Positions 1-7,871 of a stretch of 33,223 nt of DNA are shown piece after piece (the first letter of the stretch is position 1; the number at the start of each line of letters is the position of its first letter). The stretch covers positions 1 through 33,223 of the forward strand of contig CAUJIH010000026.1 in NCBI GenBank assembly GCA_963205275.1. The letters run 5' to 3'. Below the pieces are notes generated by a model that was not told the origin of the DNA, did no database searches, and was given only the letters and a program-made list of their open reading frames with translations. This stretch comes from Verrucomicrobiota bacterium. GTDB taxonomy: Bacteria; Verrucomicrobiota; Verrucomicrobiia; Verrucomicrobiales; DEV007. A program made the translations under genes and the position numbers.

Positions 1-111
1 TTCGCAAACGGCATCAATTCCGCCAGCGTCAAACGCAGCTTGAACAACAGGGCGAAGGGCTGTGGCACGATCAGTCAAGGCTTGGCCAGTCTCGTTGATT
101 TTTGAAAATAT
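1..111 (-). other. Possible end of an unidentified leftward reading frame
   Basis: A minus-strand frame is open from a TGA at 112-114 to the window edge and reads like normal protein (…TGQALTDRATALRPVV…). It has no ATG, GTG or usable upstream start, so it is either a fragment or a chance frame. I do not recognise the product. The plus-strand frames here close quickly. Very uncertain. Confidence 0.15.
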
Positions 112-579
112 TCAACTAATCTTAGATACCTGAATAGTTACCCAATTTCAACAATTTCTGGGACGCTTCCCGTTGGCGGACCCAGGCTGGGCTAGTGGAA
201 GCCATCTAAACCCATCTCTGCGCCTCCGCGCCTCAGCGGGAGACCTCTCTTCGCTGGATCATAAGGGACAGGACTTTTTAAAGTATGAATTATGAATGCA
301 GGATGCAGAAGTGCTGGGCTTGGGGAGGAAGAAAGGAGCGCGGACATTCTTGTCGGCGGTTTTTAATGGAACTGGCATCCGCCAGGAAGATATTTCGAAT
401 AGTCTCGGACGGTGACAACACGAAAGGAGGGAGGAGCTAGCGCCTATCGCCGTAATGGTGCAAAGGCCAACGAGGACGTTGGCGGACCCAGGCAGTGCTA
501 GGAGTGCGCTACACTGAACCCCGTTCGTGTCCATTCGTGCAGTTCGTGGTTAGAAATTCCTCCTAGCCCAGCAATCGGT
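112..579. other. Non-coding stretch with short intergenic repeats
   Basis: No convincing gene lies here. It holds a 17-bp perfect direct repeat, CGTTGGCGGACCCAGGC, at 171-187 and 477-493. A 9-bp inverted pair sits at 187-195 (CTGGGCTAG) and 563-571 (CTAGCCCAG). Two stretches are built from near-repeated words: about 213-240 (ctgcgcctccgcgcct) and 523-552 (ttcgtgtccattcgtgcagt). The 91-codon frame at 259-534 on the minus strand starts inside one of these repeats and is not a credible gene. The region looks like mobile-element debris next to the IS30 fragment. Confidence 0.5.
523..552. repeat. Word-repeat intergenic motif (ttcgtg units)
   Basis: The word 'ttcgtg' occurs three times at about 10-bp spacing (cgTTCGTGtcca, TTCGTGcag, TTCGTGgtt). 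From memory, motifs of this style occur in intergenic DNA of many environmental bacteria and are not coding. A related style, with 'ctgcgcctccgcgcct', occurs at about 213-240. The function is unknown. Confidence 0.4.
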
Positions 580-837
580 CTAGGTTGGGCTTTCAACGAG
601 GTGTATCACTGTCTCTGAAATTGGATTTCCAGGGCGATGTGATCCAACCTTGGCGTGCTTCTGGACCTTTGAATTCGAGTAAGATGTAGCCGACATGCCA
701 CTTCTTCGAAGTTCTCTGGATATTGTTGTGGGAGAGATCATTATGACCTCTGCAATCTCTTTTTGAGAACTCTTGTTGCGGATCATTACTTCGATGGTGT
801 AGCGTTGCTCTGGGGTCAGACGGTTGTATGTAGGCAT
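580..837 (-). pseudogene. IS30-family transposase, N-terminal fragment
   Basis: The 85-codon frame starts MPTYNRLTPEQRYTIE and continues with a helix-turn-helix of the kind that begins IS30 transposases (QKEIAEVI, then SPTTISRELRRSG, residues about 25-47). Full IS30 transposases are roughly 300-380 residues and carry a DDE catalytic core. Here the protein stops after about 82 recognisable residues and the core is absent. The frame ends near 590 and is replaced by repeat-rich intergenic DNA. The upstream 100 bp of the element is present and is duplicated at 2640-2739. This is a dead remnant that would encode only the DNA-binding domain. Confidence 0.8.
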
Positions 838-929
838 CTCGGATTCGATTTGGTTGTTGAGCCAGAAACTTCATACAGCCTCTGGCCTTTTTCCAGTCTA
901 CCCGATTGTGTTACCCGCTTGAATCCGCG
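830..929. repeat. IS30-upstream direct repeat, copy A
   Basis: This covers the first codons of the transposase fragment and its upstream sequence. It aligns without gaps to 2640-2739 at an offset of 1810 bp, with about 16 mismatches in 100 positions. The best part is a 35-bp perfect match at 869-903. The two copies have the same orientation and bracket the gene at 1003-2613. Confidence 0.75.
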
Positions 930-1002
930 CAATAAAATACTTCCACTAGGAGCCGCTAGTTGATAAGATTTCTTACATTTTTGTCGTGCAGTGTAGAACA
1001 GT

Positions 1003-2613
1003 ATGAAAAACAGAATAGACACTTGGAAAGCCCGGATGGCGGGAGCCTTGCTTCTCGTGATCGGTGTCGCTACGGCCAAGGACGGTCCTCTACTGCGCTT
1101 CGCCCCTGACGGTGCCTCCTTTGATGGGAGAGGGAACGGGCCTGCCGAGACGGACTTCGGCATTTCTCCCACCGAGCTTCTTGGGCAGGGCGACTTCACC
1201 CTATCCCTTTGGCTGAATGCACCGGATGGGAACGACGTGCCCGGCGACTTGCTTTCGTGGAGAGACGAGGCGAGCCAGAAAGGCGTGCTTCTCAGCCTGA
1301 AGACCAACCCCGGCGTCACCGCTAGCGAGTCGAATCGGCGGCATCTGCAATTCAGCATCGACGACGGTAGAAAGTCGCCGTGGATCGACCGGGGGCGTCC
1401 CGGAGGGGAGCATTCGCTCATGGCCTTCGCCCTCGCTGTGCACGAGGGGCAGCTCTACGCAGGCACTTGCGAACCCTACAGTGGCCGTACCGGGCATGTC
1501 TATCGACTCGAGGCCGACGACCATTGGGTCTCCTGCGGCTCGCCCGACCGCTCGAACAGCGTCATTGCCCTACGCGTGCACGAAGGGCAGATGTACGCGG
1601 GTCCCGGCAAAGCCCGCGTGGCCGGGTCGTCCCTAACCGAGTCGGAGAGCACGGAGCGCGGCGGTCGCATCTTCCGCTATCTCGGTGGAGACCAGTGGGA
1701 GTTGGTCGGCGATCTGCCGGAAACCGAGGCCGTGGGTGGGTTCGCTGTCTATGGTAGGCGGCTCCATGCCTCCTCCTTCTACCGGCCCGCTGGTTTCTTC
1801 CGCTACGAGGGCGGTAAGGAATGGACATCGCTGCCTGTGCCCGAAGGCACGCCCCGCGATGGTGGTACGGAGAACGAGCCGAAGCGCACCCTAGCCCTCG
1901 CCGCGCACGATGGCTCCCTCTACGCGAGCAGCTACGACGGAGGCCGCGTCTATCGCTGGGACGGAACCTCATGGACAGATCTCGGACAGATCGGCGACAA
2001 CACTCAGACCTATTCCTTCACCCCGTACGAGGGTCGTATCCTCGTCAGCACATGGCCCAGCGGCAAGGTCTATCGTCTGGAGAAAGATGACGCCTGGACC
2101 GATCTCGGCCAGCTTGGGAATGAGATGGAGGTAATGGGCATGACGGTTCATCACGGTCGCCTCCTCGGCGGCACCCTACCACTCGCCGAGATCTACGAAT
2201 ACCGGGGCGGCTCGAAATGGGAGCGCCATACCCAGCTTGACCTGACGCCCGATGTGAAATACCACCGGGCATGGACGATGGCCGAGCACGACGGTGAGGT
2301 CTATTGCAGCACGCTGCCGTCTGGCCATGTCTATTCGTGGCGAGCGGGTGCGGGGATCGCTTGGGGTCATTCCCTACCCGAGGGCTGGCATCACGTCGTC
2401 GCGATTCGTTCCGCCGAGAAAATCGCGCTGCATCTCGACGGCGAACTTGTCGCCGAGCGCTCGTTGGAAGGCGAGCCTTTCGACCTCCGCCACGGTGGCA
2501 AGCTCCGAATCGGCAGCGGTCCCAACGATCATTTCTTAGGTCAGATCCGCGATCTCCGTATATACAATCGCGTCCTTGACGCTAAGGAAATCCAAGAGCT
2601 AGCGAAGCCGTGA
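1003..2613 (+). CDS. Secreted LamG-type protein with an inserted seven-bladed propeller
   Basis: This 536-residue protein has an N-terminal hydrophobic signal segment (about 11-25, ending near ATAKDG). Residues about 30-121 look like the first half of a LamG/concanavalin-A fold (GDFTLSLWLN, GDLLSW, GVLLSL, HLQFSIDDG). Residues 458-536 look like its second half (GWHHVVAI, LHLDGELV, LRIGSG, FLGQIRDLRIYNRVLDAKEI). Between them are seven repeats of about 40 residues of the type 'hxGxLYAGT...G.VYRxxxxxxWxxLG', as expected for a beta-propeller. The protein is likely exported and binds or processes a surface or polysaccharide ligand, but no catalytic residues are apparent. There is no clear ribosome binding site before the ATG at 1003. 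The gene is isolated between two IS30-type repeats, which suggests acquisition. Specific function unknown. Confidence 0.8.
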   Translation: MKNRIDTWKARMAGALLLVIGVATAKDGPLLRFAPDGASFDGRGNGPAETDFGISPTELLGQGDFTLSLWLNAPDGNDVPGDLLSWRDEASQKGVLLSLKTNPGVTASESNRRHLQFSIDDGRKSPWIDRGRPGGEHSLMAFALAVHEGQLYAGTCEPYSGRTGHVYRLEADDHWVSCGSPDRSNSVIALRVHEGQMYAGPGKARVAGSSLTESESTERGGRIFRYLGGDQWELVGDLPETEAVGGFAVYGRRLHASSFYRPAGFFRYEGGKEWTSLPVPEGTPRDGGTENEPKRTLALAAHDGSLYASSYDGGRVYRWDGTSWTDLGQIGDNTQTYSFTPYEGRILVSTWPSGKVYRLEKDDAWTDLGQLGNEMEVMGMTVHHGRLLGGTLPLAEIYEYRGGSKWERHTQLDLTPDVKYHRAWTMAEHDGEVYCSTLPSGHVYSWRAGAGIAWGHSLPEGWHHVVAIRSAEKIALHLDGELVAERSLEGEPFDLRHGGKLRIGSGPNDHFLGQIRDLRIYNRVLDAKEIQELAKP

Positions 2614-2820
2614 GGAGAGAAAGGAGGCTAAACAATGACGTAGGCATTTCGGAGTCGATTTGCTTGCTGAGCTAGGAGCTTCATACAGCCTCTGGCCTTT
2701 TTCCAGTCTACCCCATTGCGCTAGACTAGCGAGTCCGCGTTCTGGCGAGCTGGCAACGATGGTGGCCGCCGAAGTTCCGGCTTCGCCCCATCCACCGATC
2801 TTCTCCGCTCCTCGCTCCGT
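2614..2820. other. Intergenic spacer carrying the second IS30-type repeat
   Basis: A spacer between the LamG-type gene and the convergent SHD1 gene. Apart from the repeat at 2640-2739 I see no gene or structured RNA. The small frame across 2660-2842 overlaps the repeat and looks spurious. Confidence 0.5.
2640..2739. repeat. IS30-upstream direct repeat, copy B
   Basis: This is the partner of 830-929. It starts at the third codon of a would-be transposase (MPT on the minus strand) and extends about 92 bp upstream of it. No other transposase sequence follows: leftward of 2640 the DNA is the end of the LamG-type gene. The perfect 35-bp core is at 2679-2713. Confidence 0.75.
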
Positions 2821-3756
2821 TTACTTCTGCGCTCCAAACTGAGAGCGAAAATTATTCTTCAGGCGGATCTCTGTGCGGTTCTCATTGTCCCACGAAGTTC
2901 GAGCCAACGAAGCTGGGCTACTTTGATACTCGGCGATCACCTCACCGTTCTTAATTACACGCACCCAGATTCCGCGAAGTGAATCGCGGGAGAACTCACG
3001 GGGTGCTCCTCGTGTCGTCGGGATATATTCGTAGTTATCGATTTTCACCGGCAGGGTCTCGAACTCAACCTGATCATTAAACACCATGTCCGGAAGATCG
3101 ACGATCTGCCCTTCCTGCTGATCGATTCCCTTCCCTGGCAGGGCACTACCTCGGGACACATCGACCGCATCATCATAGATCACTCGATACTCGACCTGCG
3201 CACCAGAAAGAACATTGCGAGTGAGATTGGTAATGGAAACACGATATGTCCATTCCGATGTTTTGAACTCACGTCCGATATTCATAAAGCTCGACGCGTT
3301 CGAGAGGCTTTTCGAGGACTCGATCGAAAGCGAGAAATTTACGGCTTTAGGACTGGTTTCCATCCATTGACGAATGCGATCCGCTGTGAAGTCGTCTAAG
3401 GTGGAAATCGGAATCTCGAATCGGCGAGTATCCTCCACTCGCTCAATTGTTATAAATTCACCGGCGGCTGAAAGTAGGCGAGCTTCGATCTCCTGTCCGG
3501 TCGTGTTGCGGAGAGTCATCGTCTCACCGAGCACGACGGAGGATGGTGCCTGCATCAGCTTCGGATCGACGGAAGCCACTTTTACCGCTGGTTTAGCTGC
3601 TGGTTTAGCTGCGGGTCTAGCGGGCGCAGGTTTGGCTCGCTCTTTCGGCTTTTCCTGCCCAATCAGCCCTCCACTTCCCAGCGAAAAAAGCAATATCGAG
3701 ACAAGAAGTATCCTGCTCGATATTGAAGAAGCCTTAGAAGCTAATTTCTTTTTCAT
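2821..3756 (-). CDS. Secreted protein with an SHD1-like domain, function unknown
   Basis: This 311-residue protein has a basic N-terminus followed by a hydrophobic stretch (about 16-33), a probable signal peptide. A low-complexity Lys/Pro/Ala linker follows (36-60). Residues about 80-131 (LRNTTGQEIEARLL, FITIERVEDTRRFEIPISTL, ADRIRQW) match the pattern of the SHD1 (SLA1 homology 1) module often found in secreted proteins of Verrucomicrobiota and Planctomycetota. The remaining 180 residues look like a beta-rich domain (VSITNLTRNVLSGAQVEYRVIY, IWVRVIKNGEVIAEY) that I cannot name. The start is ATG 3756. It is divergent from prfC, with about 170 bp between them. Probably periplasmic or surface-located. 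The SHD1 assignment is by pattern only. Confidence 0.75.
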   Translation of the reverse strand: MKKKLASKASSISSRILLVSILLFSLGSGGLIGQEKPKERAKPAPARPAAKPAAKPAVKVASVDPKLMQAPSSVVLGETMTLRNTTGQEIEARLLSAAGEFITIERVEDTRRFEIPISTLDDFTADRIRQWMETSPKAVNFSLSIESSKSLSNASSFMNIGREFKTSEWTYRVSITNLTRNVLSGAQVEYRVIYDDAVDVSRGSALPGKGIDQQEGQIVDLPDMVFNDQVEFETLPVKIDNYEYIPTTRGAPREFSRDSLRGIWVRVIKNGEVIAEYQSSPASLARTSWDNENRTEIRLKNNFRSQFGAQK

Positions 3757-3926
3757 CTTCGTAAAGGTCCGTCAGAAATGGCAGCTTCTCAATAACGTCA
3801 TTCCGCCTCACACGTTCGCGGCACTTTTCAGTGAAAGAACTCTGTGCTTTTCGCGTAAAACAGCAACTTAGGAGTGGCAAAATCGCTTTGAGACGGGAAA
3901 TTCCCCTTCCCTTGCCCGTTTCATCC

Positions 3927-5570
3927 GTGTCCTCAGCCATCCAACTCGTCCCCCAGGAAGCCGCTCGTCAGATCCGGCGACGTCGCACCTTCGCCATTAT
4001 CTCGCATCCGGATGCGGGAAAAACCACGCTCACGGAGAAGCTGCTGCTCTACGGAGGTGCGATTCATCTCGCCGGCAGCGTCACCGCCCGTCGCAATCAA
4101 AATGCGACCACCAGCGACTGGATGGCGATGGAGAAGTCCCGTGGTATATCGGTGTCCTCCACCGTGCTGCAGTTTGATTACGCAGATTGCTGCGTCAATC
4201 TCCTCGATACGCCCGGGCACCACGATTTCTCCGAAGATACCTACCGCGTGCTGTCCGCCGTTGATGCCGCCGTGATGGTGATCGACGCAGGAAAAGGAAT
4301 CGAGGCTCAAACGCTGAAGCTCTTCGAGGTTTGTCGAAAACGTGGAGTCCCGATTTTCGTCTTTATCAACAAGCTCGACCGCCCGGCTCGACCACCGCTA
4401 GAGCTGCTGGACGAACTAGAGCGAGTTCTCGGACTGCCGCCCGTGCCGCTGAACTGGCCACTCGGTGACGGACCACGTTTTCGCGGGATATTCAATCGCG
4501 AGACGAATGAGGTGAACCTCTTCGAGCGAACTGCTCACGGTGCTTTTAAAGCTCCACTGTCGGTGGGGGGAATCGACGATCCTCACATTCGCGATCTCAT
4601 CGATGGTGAAGTGCATGAGACGGCGAAGCAGGAACTCGATCTGCTCGACGGTCTCACCGAAGAACTCGATCTGGATAAAACGCTCGCTGGCGAGCAGATG
4701 CCTGTTTTCTTCGGCAGCGCCATGAATAACTTCGGGGTGAAGTTGATGCTCGATCGTTTCCTCGCTCTGGCCCCTGGTCCCGCTCCTCGCGAATCGACCA
4801 AAGGCCCAGTCGATCCCCTGCGCGACAGTTTTTCGGGTTTCGTGTTCAAGATCCAAGCCAACATGAATCCTCGCCATCGGGATAAGGCCATCTTCATCCG
4901 TATCGTGTCAGGCATTTTCACCCGTGACATGCAGGTCACCGATGCGAAAACCGGACGAAAGATACGCCTCGGAAATGCACAGAAGCTCTTCGGACAGGAT
5001 CGAGAGACACTCGACACGGCCTACGCGGGCGATATTCTGGCCCTGATCGGGAACTATGACTTCGTGATCGGCGACACGCTTTCTAGCGACAATTCGATTC
5101 AATACGATGAGATGCCGCGCTTTCGTCCTGAGTGTTTCTCCTATCTGCACAATAATGACACGGCCAACGTGAAGCGCTACCGGTCCGGAATGGAACAACT
5201 GCTGAAGGAAGGTGTAACACAGGCCTACGAGGTCTACGGCAGCGCCCGGAAGATCCCGCTCCTGGGGGCCGTAGGACCTCTCCAGTTCGAAGTAATGAAA
5301 GCTCGTCTGGAGGGGGAATACAATGTCGATTGTCGCATTGAGTCTTCGCCCTGGAGCGTCGCTCAATGGGTGAGAGCCAAAAATCCTTCGCCAGACACCA
5401 ATCGACTCGACCCTCCCCCCCTCTCTCTGCCTTCCGGTTCCAGTCTGGCCGCTGATCAGGATGGAGACTGGCTGGTGCTACTTCCCGCCGCCTATCTGAC
5501 AGGAATCCTCCGGGATCGAAACGAGGCGTATGAATTCTCACCCAGTCCCTTTGATCGCGGAAAAGAATGA
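3927..5570 (+). CDS. prfC: Peptide chain release factor 3 (RF3, GTPase)
   Basis: RF3 is the ribosomal GTPase that ejects RF1 or RF2 after peptide release. With the GTG at 3927 the protein has 547 residues and begins MSSAIQLVPQEAA, like known RF3 proteins. GTPase motifs are intact: HPDAGKTT (27-34), RGIS in switch I, DTPGH, and NKLD. The RF3-specific stretches FSGFVFKIQANMNPRHRD and GAVGPLQFEVMKARL are present. A GTG at 3831 would add 32 unrelated residues and seems less likely. Neither start has a clear Shine-Dalgarno sequence. The stop codon overlaps the next gene by 4 bp (ATGA), so the two are probably cotranscribed. Confidence 0.96.
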   Translation: MSSAIQLVPQEAARQIRRRRTFAIISHPDAGKTTLTEKLLLYGGAIHLAGSVTARRNQNATTSDWMAMEKSRGISVSSTVLQFDYADCCVNLLDTPGHHDFSEDTYRVLSAVDAAVMVIDAGKGIEAQTLKLFEVCRKRGVPIFVFINKLDRPARPPLELLDELERVLGLPPVPLNWPLGDGPRFRGIFNRETNEVNLFERTAHGAFKAPLSVGGIDDPHIRDLIDGEVHETAKQELDLLDGLTEELDLDKTLAGEQMPVFFGSAMNNFGVKLMLDRFLALAPGPAPRESTKGPVDPLRDSFSGFVFKIQANMNPRHRDKAIFIRIVSGIFTRDMQVTDAKTGRKIRLGNAQKLFGQDRETLDTAYAGDILALIGNYDFVIGDTLSSDNSIQYDEMPRFRPECFSYLHNNDTANVKRYRSGMEQLLKEGVTQAYEVYGSARKIPLLGAVGPLQFEVMKARLEGEYNVDCRIESSPWSVAQWVRAKNPSPDTNRLDPPPLSLPSGSSLAADQDGDWLVLLPAAYLTGILRDRNEAYEFSPSPFDRGKE

Positions 5571-6433
5571 GCGAGTTCGCTGCTCAGAACTGGCCATTTT
5601 TCCTCGTCATTCTGCTCGGAAAAATCGTGGCCCTGTTCTTGATTCTGCGATCAAGGAAGAGAAAACGCGCTAGGCAGCGACGATTAACACAGCCCTTTCG
5701 CGAAGAGGAAATCACTCTTCTCGACCACAATTTTCCCACGTGGCGAAAGATCCCCCCCGATCTGAGACAAAAACACGCCGGATTCACTCGCATTCTGGCG
5801 GAGGAAAAATCCTATGAAGCCTGCGGTGGATTGACAGAAGTGACGAGGGACATGCGCCTGACCATCGCAGCACAGGCCGCACTCACACTGATCGGTCGCG
5901 ACGATCACGATTTTCTTCCTCGGCTACGCTCCATCCTAGTCTATCCTCGGGGCTTTCGGGATCCTGGACGACGGGCTTTCGGCGTGAATGAAGAGGAACG
6001 TGGACTTCTCTCGGGGGAATCCTGGGAGACTGGCTCTGTCGTTCTCTCTTGGGAAAGCGTTCTCCTGGGAGGACGCGACAACGACGGCGGCATGAACGTC
6101 GTGATCCACGAATTCGCACACCAACTCGACCAATACAACGGTGTCGCAGACGGCATTCCACGACTGGCAGAACGCAATGACTACACGCGGTGGGTCGAAA
6201 TCATGAGACGAGAATATGATGCTCTGGTGGCAGCCACGCGTACTCGTGATTCCGAACCCTGGCTCGATCCCTATGGCGCGACCCATCCTGCCGAGTTCTT
6301 CGCCGTCATCTCCGAAGCCTTCTTTGTCGATCCGCACGGTCTGAAACACGAGCATCAGGATCTGTATGTGGAACTCCGCGAATTTTACGGACTCGATCCG
6401 GTCCGATGGGAATGGGAGGATTTGGGAAAATAA
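5567..6433 (+). CDS. mtfA: MtfA-type zinc-dependent peptidase (M90)
   Basis: This 288-residue protein has one membrane segment (about 10-27) followed by a strongly basic stop-transfer stretch (RSRKRKRARQRR). It then carries an MtfA/peptidase M90 domain. The zinc site is HEFAH at 181-185, with a probable third ligand in PAEFFAVISEAFF (Glu243). In Enterobacteria MtfA is a cytosolic aminopeptidase that titrates the Mlc repressor. Here the N-terminal anchor suggests a membrane-attached form, and no Mlc link can be seen. Its ATG overlaps the prfC stop (ATGA), implying translational coupling. It converges with frr, with 33 bp between the stops. The family assignment is firm; the substrate is unknown. 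Confidence 0.9.
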   Translation: MSEFAAQNWPFFLVILLGKIVALFLILRSRKRKRARQRRLTQPFREEEITLLDHNFPTWRKIPPDLRQKHAGFTRILAEEKSYEACGGLTEVTRDMRLTIAAQAALTLIGRDDHDFLPRLRSILVYPRGFRDPGRRAFGVNEEERGLLSGESWETGSVVLSWESVLLGGRDNDGGMNVVIHEFAHQLDQYNGVADGIPRLAERNDYTRWVEIMRREYDALVAATRTRDSEPWLDPYGATHPAEFFAVISEAFFVDPHGLKHEHQDLYVELREFYGLDPVRWEWEDLGK

Positions 6434-6466
6434 GCTCTCCCCATTCCCCATGAGGAGCTCGACTCC

Positions 6467-7033
6467 TTACACCGTCATCACGTCTTGCTCCTTCGCTGCC
6501 AAATGAGCATCGATGGCCTTGACGTGCTTATCGGTTAAAGTCTGCACCTCATTTTCCTGATCGTGAAACTGGTCTTCTGAAATCAAATTGGCCTTCACAG
6601 CGACTTTTAGCTTGTCCATGGCTTCCTTGCGGGCACCACGGACTCGGACGCGCCCCTGCTCAGCCATGTCGCGCACGATTTTCACCAGATCGCGCCGCCG
6701 CTCTTCAGATAGCTCCGGAATCGGCAAACGAATGATGCGTCCATCATTGGACGGATTAATCCCTAGCCTCGACTCGCGCAGCGCTCGATCAATGTCGTGC
6801 AGAGTGCTCGGATCGTGCGGCTGTACCGTCAGTAGCCGAGGCTCGGGAGCTGTGATCAGAGCGATCTGCTTGAGCTGCATCGTCGTCCCGTAGGACTGGA
6901 CGTGAACGTGGATATTGTCGAGCAGAGCAGGAGTAGCCTTCCCGGTTCGAATCCCGGTCATCTCCGTCGCGACAAAATCGGCCGCTTTTTCCATTGCTTC
7001 GTCTGTCTCAAGTTGAAATGTTTCTAGGTCCAT
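6467..7033 (-). CDS. frr: Ribosome recycling factor
   Basis: This 188-residue protein matches RRF along its length: an N-terminal MDLETFQLETDEAMEKA helix, IRTGKATPALLD, RLLTVQPHDPSTLHDIDRA, SNDGRIIRLPIPELSEERRRDLVK and a closing three-helix bundle. RRF works with EF-G to split post-termination ribosomes. I chose the ATG at 7033 because it gives the usual length. The frame stays open upstream but overlaps the end of pyrH and lacks family similarity. It lies 52 bp downstream of pyrH, the common pyrH-frr arrangement. No Shine-Dalgarno sequence is evident. Confidence 0.97.
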   Translation of the reverse strand: MDLETFQLETDEAMEKAADFVATEMTGIRTGKATPALLDNIHVHVQSYGTTMQLKQIALITAPEPRLLTVQPHDPSTLHDIDRALRESRLGINPSNDGRIIRLPIPELSEERRRDLVKIVRDMAEQGRVRVRGARKEAMDKLKVAVKANLISEDQFHDQENEVQTLTDKHVKAIDAHLAAKEQDVMTV

Positions 7034-7085
7034 AGAATTCAGGATAATTGATCTAAAATAGAGCGAGAACCTCTCACCGCAAGCT

Positions 7086-7805
7086 TCACCTGTGAACGAC
7101 CGTGCCGATCTCCTCACCCATCAGAGCTCTCTGAATATTCCCCTTCTTCGTCATATCAAACACGATGATGGGAATGCTGTTGTCCTGACAAAGGGTAAAG
7201 GCAGTGCCATCCATGACCTTCAGACCTTGGGTGATCGCTTCCTTGTAAGTAACTGACTCGTATCGGATAGCGTCCTCGTGCTTCCTAGGATCCTTATTGT
7301 ACACTCCATCGACGTTCGTCGCCTTGAGGATCGCATCCGCGCAAATTTCACTGGCTCGGAGTGCCGCTGTCGTGTCAGTCGTAAAGAAAGGATTCCCTGT
7401 TCCGGCTCCGAAAATGACGACGCGGCCTTTTTCCAAATGTCGGATCGCAACGCGACGGACGAAATTTTCAGCCACATTCTTCATCTCGATCGCACTCTGC
7501 ACGCGCGATGGTACCCCGACCGCCTCCAGCATACTATGCAGAGCGAGAGCATTCATCACTGTGGCGAGCATCCCCACGTAGTCGGCAGTCGCCCGATCCA
7601 TCCCCCGTCCCGCCGCAGAGGCACCTCGCCAGAAATTGCCGCCTCCCACTACAATGGCGATCTCCAGCCCCGTCTGGTGCGCCGCCTTGATCTGCTCCGC
7701 GATCCTTTCGACAATCTCCGGGGAAATATTGTCCTCACTGCCGGATTCCCTCAAGGCTTCACCGCTCAGCTTCAGGACGACGCGTTTATATGGTCTGGAG
7801 TTCAT
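7086..7805 (-). CDS. pyrH: UMP kinase
   Basis: Uridylate kinase (amino-acid-kinase family) phosphorylates UMP to UDP in pyrimidine synthesis. From the ATG at 7805 the protein has 239 residues and starts [18 protein letters not shown], with the N-terminal KLSGEAL phosphate-binding motif. Further signatures are [49 protein letters not shown] and [13 protein letters not shown]. The first 17 codons of the longer open frame are not family-like. The gene sits between fmt (66 bp upstream) and frr (52 bp downstream) on the same strand, probably one transcript. Confidence 0.97.
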   Translation of the reverse strand: MNSRPYKRVVLKLSGEALRESGSEDNISPEIVERIAEQIKAAHQTGLEIAIVVGGGNFWRGASAAGRGMDRATADYVGMLATVMNALALHSMLEAVGVPSRVQSAIEMKNVAENFVRRVAIRHLEKGRVVIFGAGTGNPFFTTDTTAALRASEICADAILKATNVDGVYNKDPRKHEDAIRYESVTYKEAITQGLKVMDGTAFTLCQDNSIPIIVFDMTKKGNIQRALMGEEIGTVVHR

Positions 7806-7871
7806 GGAATCGTTCAAAAATCTCGGGCACAGTCCATCATGCTGAGCAGTTTTCAAACTCCAATCTTAGCT

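Noticed and set aside
259-534. 91-codon frame on the minus strand with some protein-like composition
   Set aside because: It starts inside a word-repeat motif (MDTNG is the complement of the 'cgttcgtgtccat' repeat), overlaps direct repeats and matches no family.
562-591. Hairpin-like AGCCCA/TGGGCT as a transcription terminator
   Set aside because: The stem is short and alternative pairing (CCTAG/CTAGG) competes. It more likely reflects repeat junctions at the IS30 breakpoint.
816-1421. 201-codon frame on the minus strand across the start of the LamG-type gene
   Set aside because: It is antisense to a well-supported secreted protein and has biased, low-information composition typical of a shadow frame in GC-rich DNA.
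3831-3926. 32 extra N-terminal residues for prfC from an earlier GTG
   Set aside because: They have no RF3 similarity; GTG 3927 gives a typical N-terminus.
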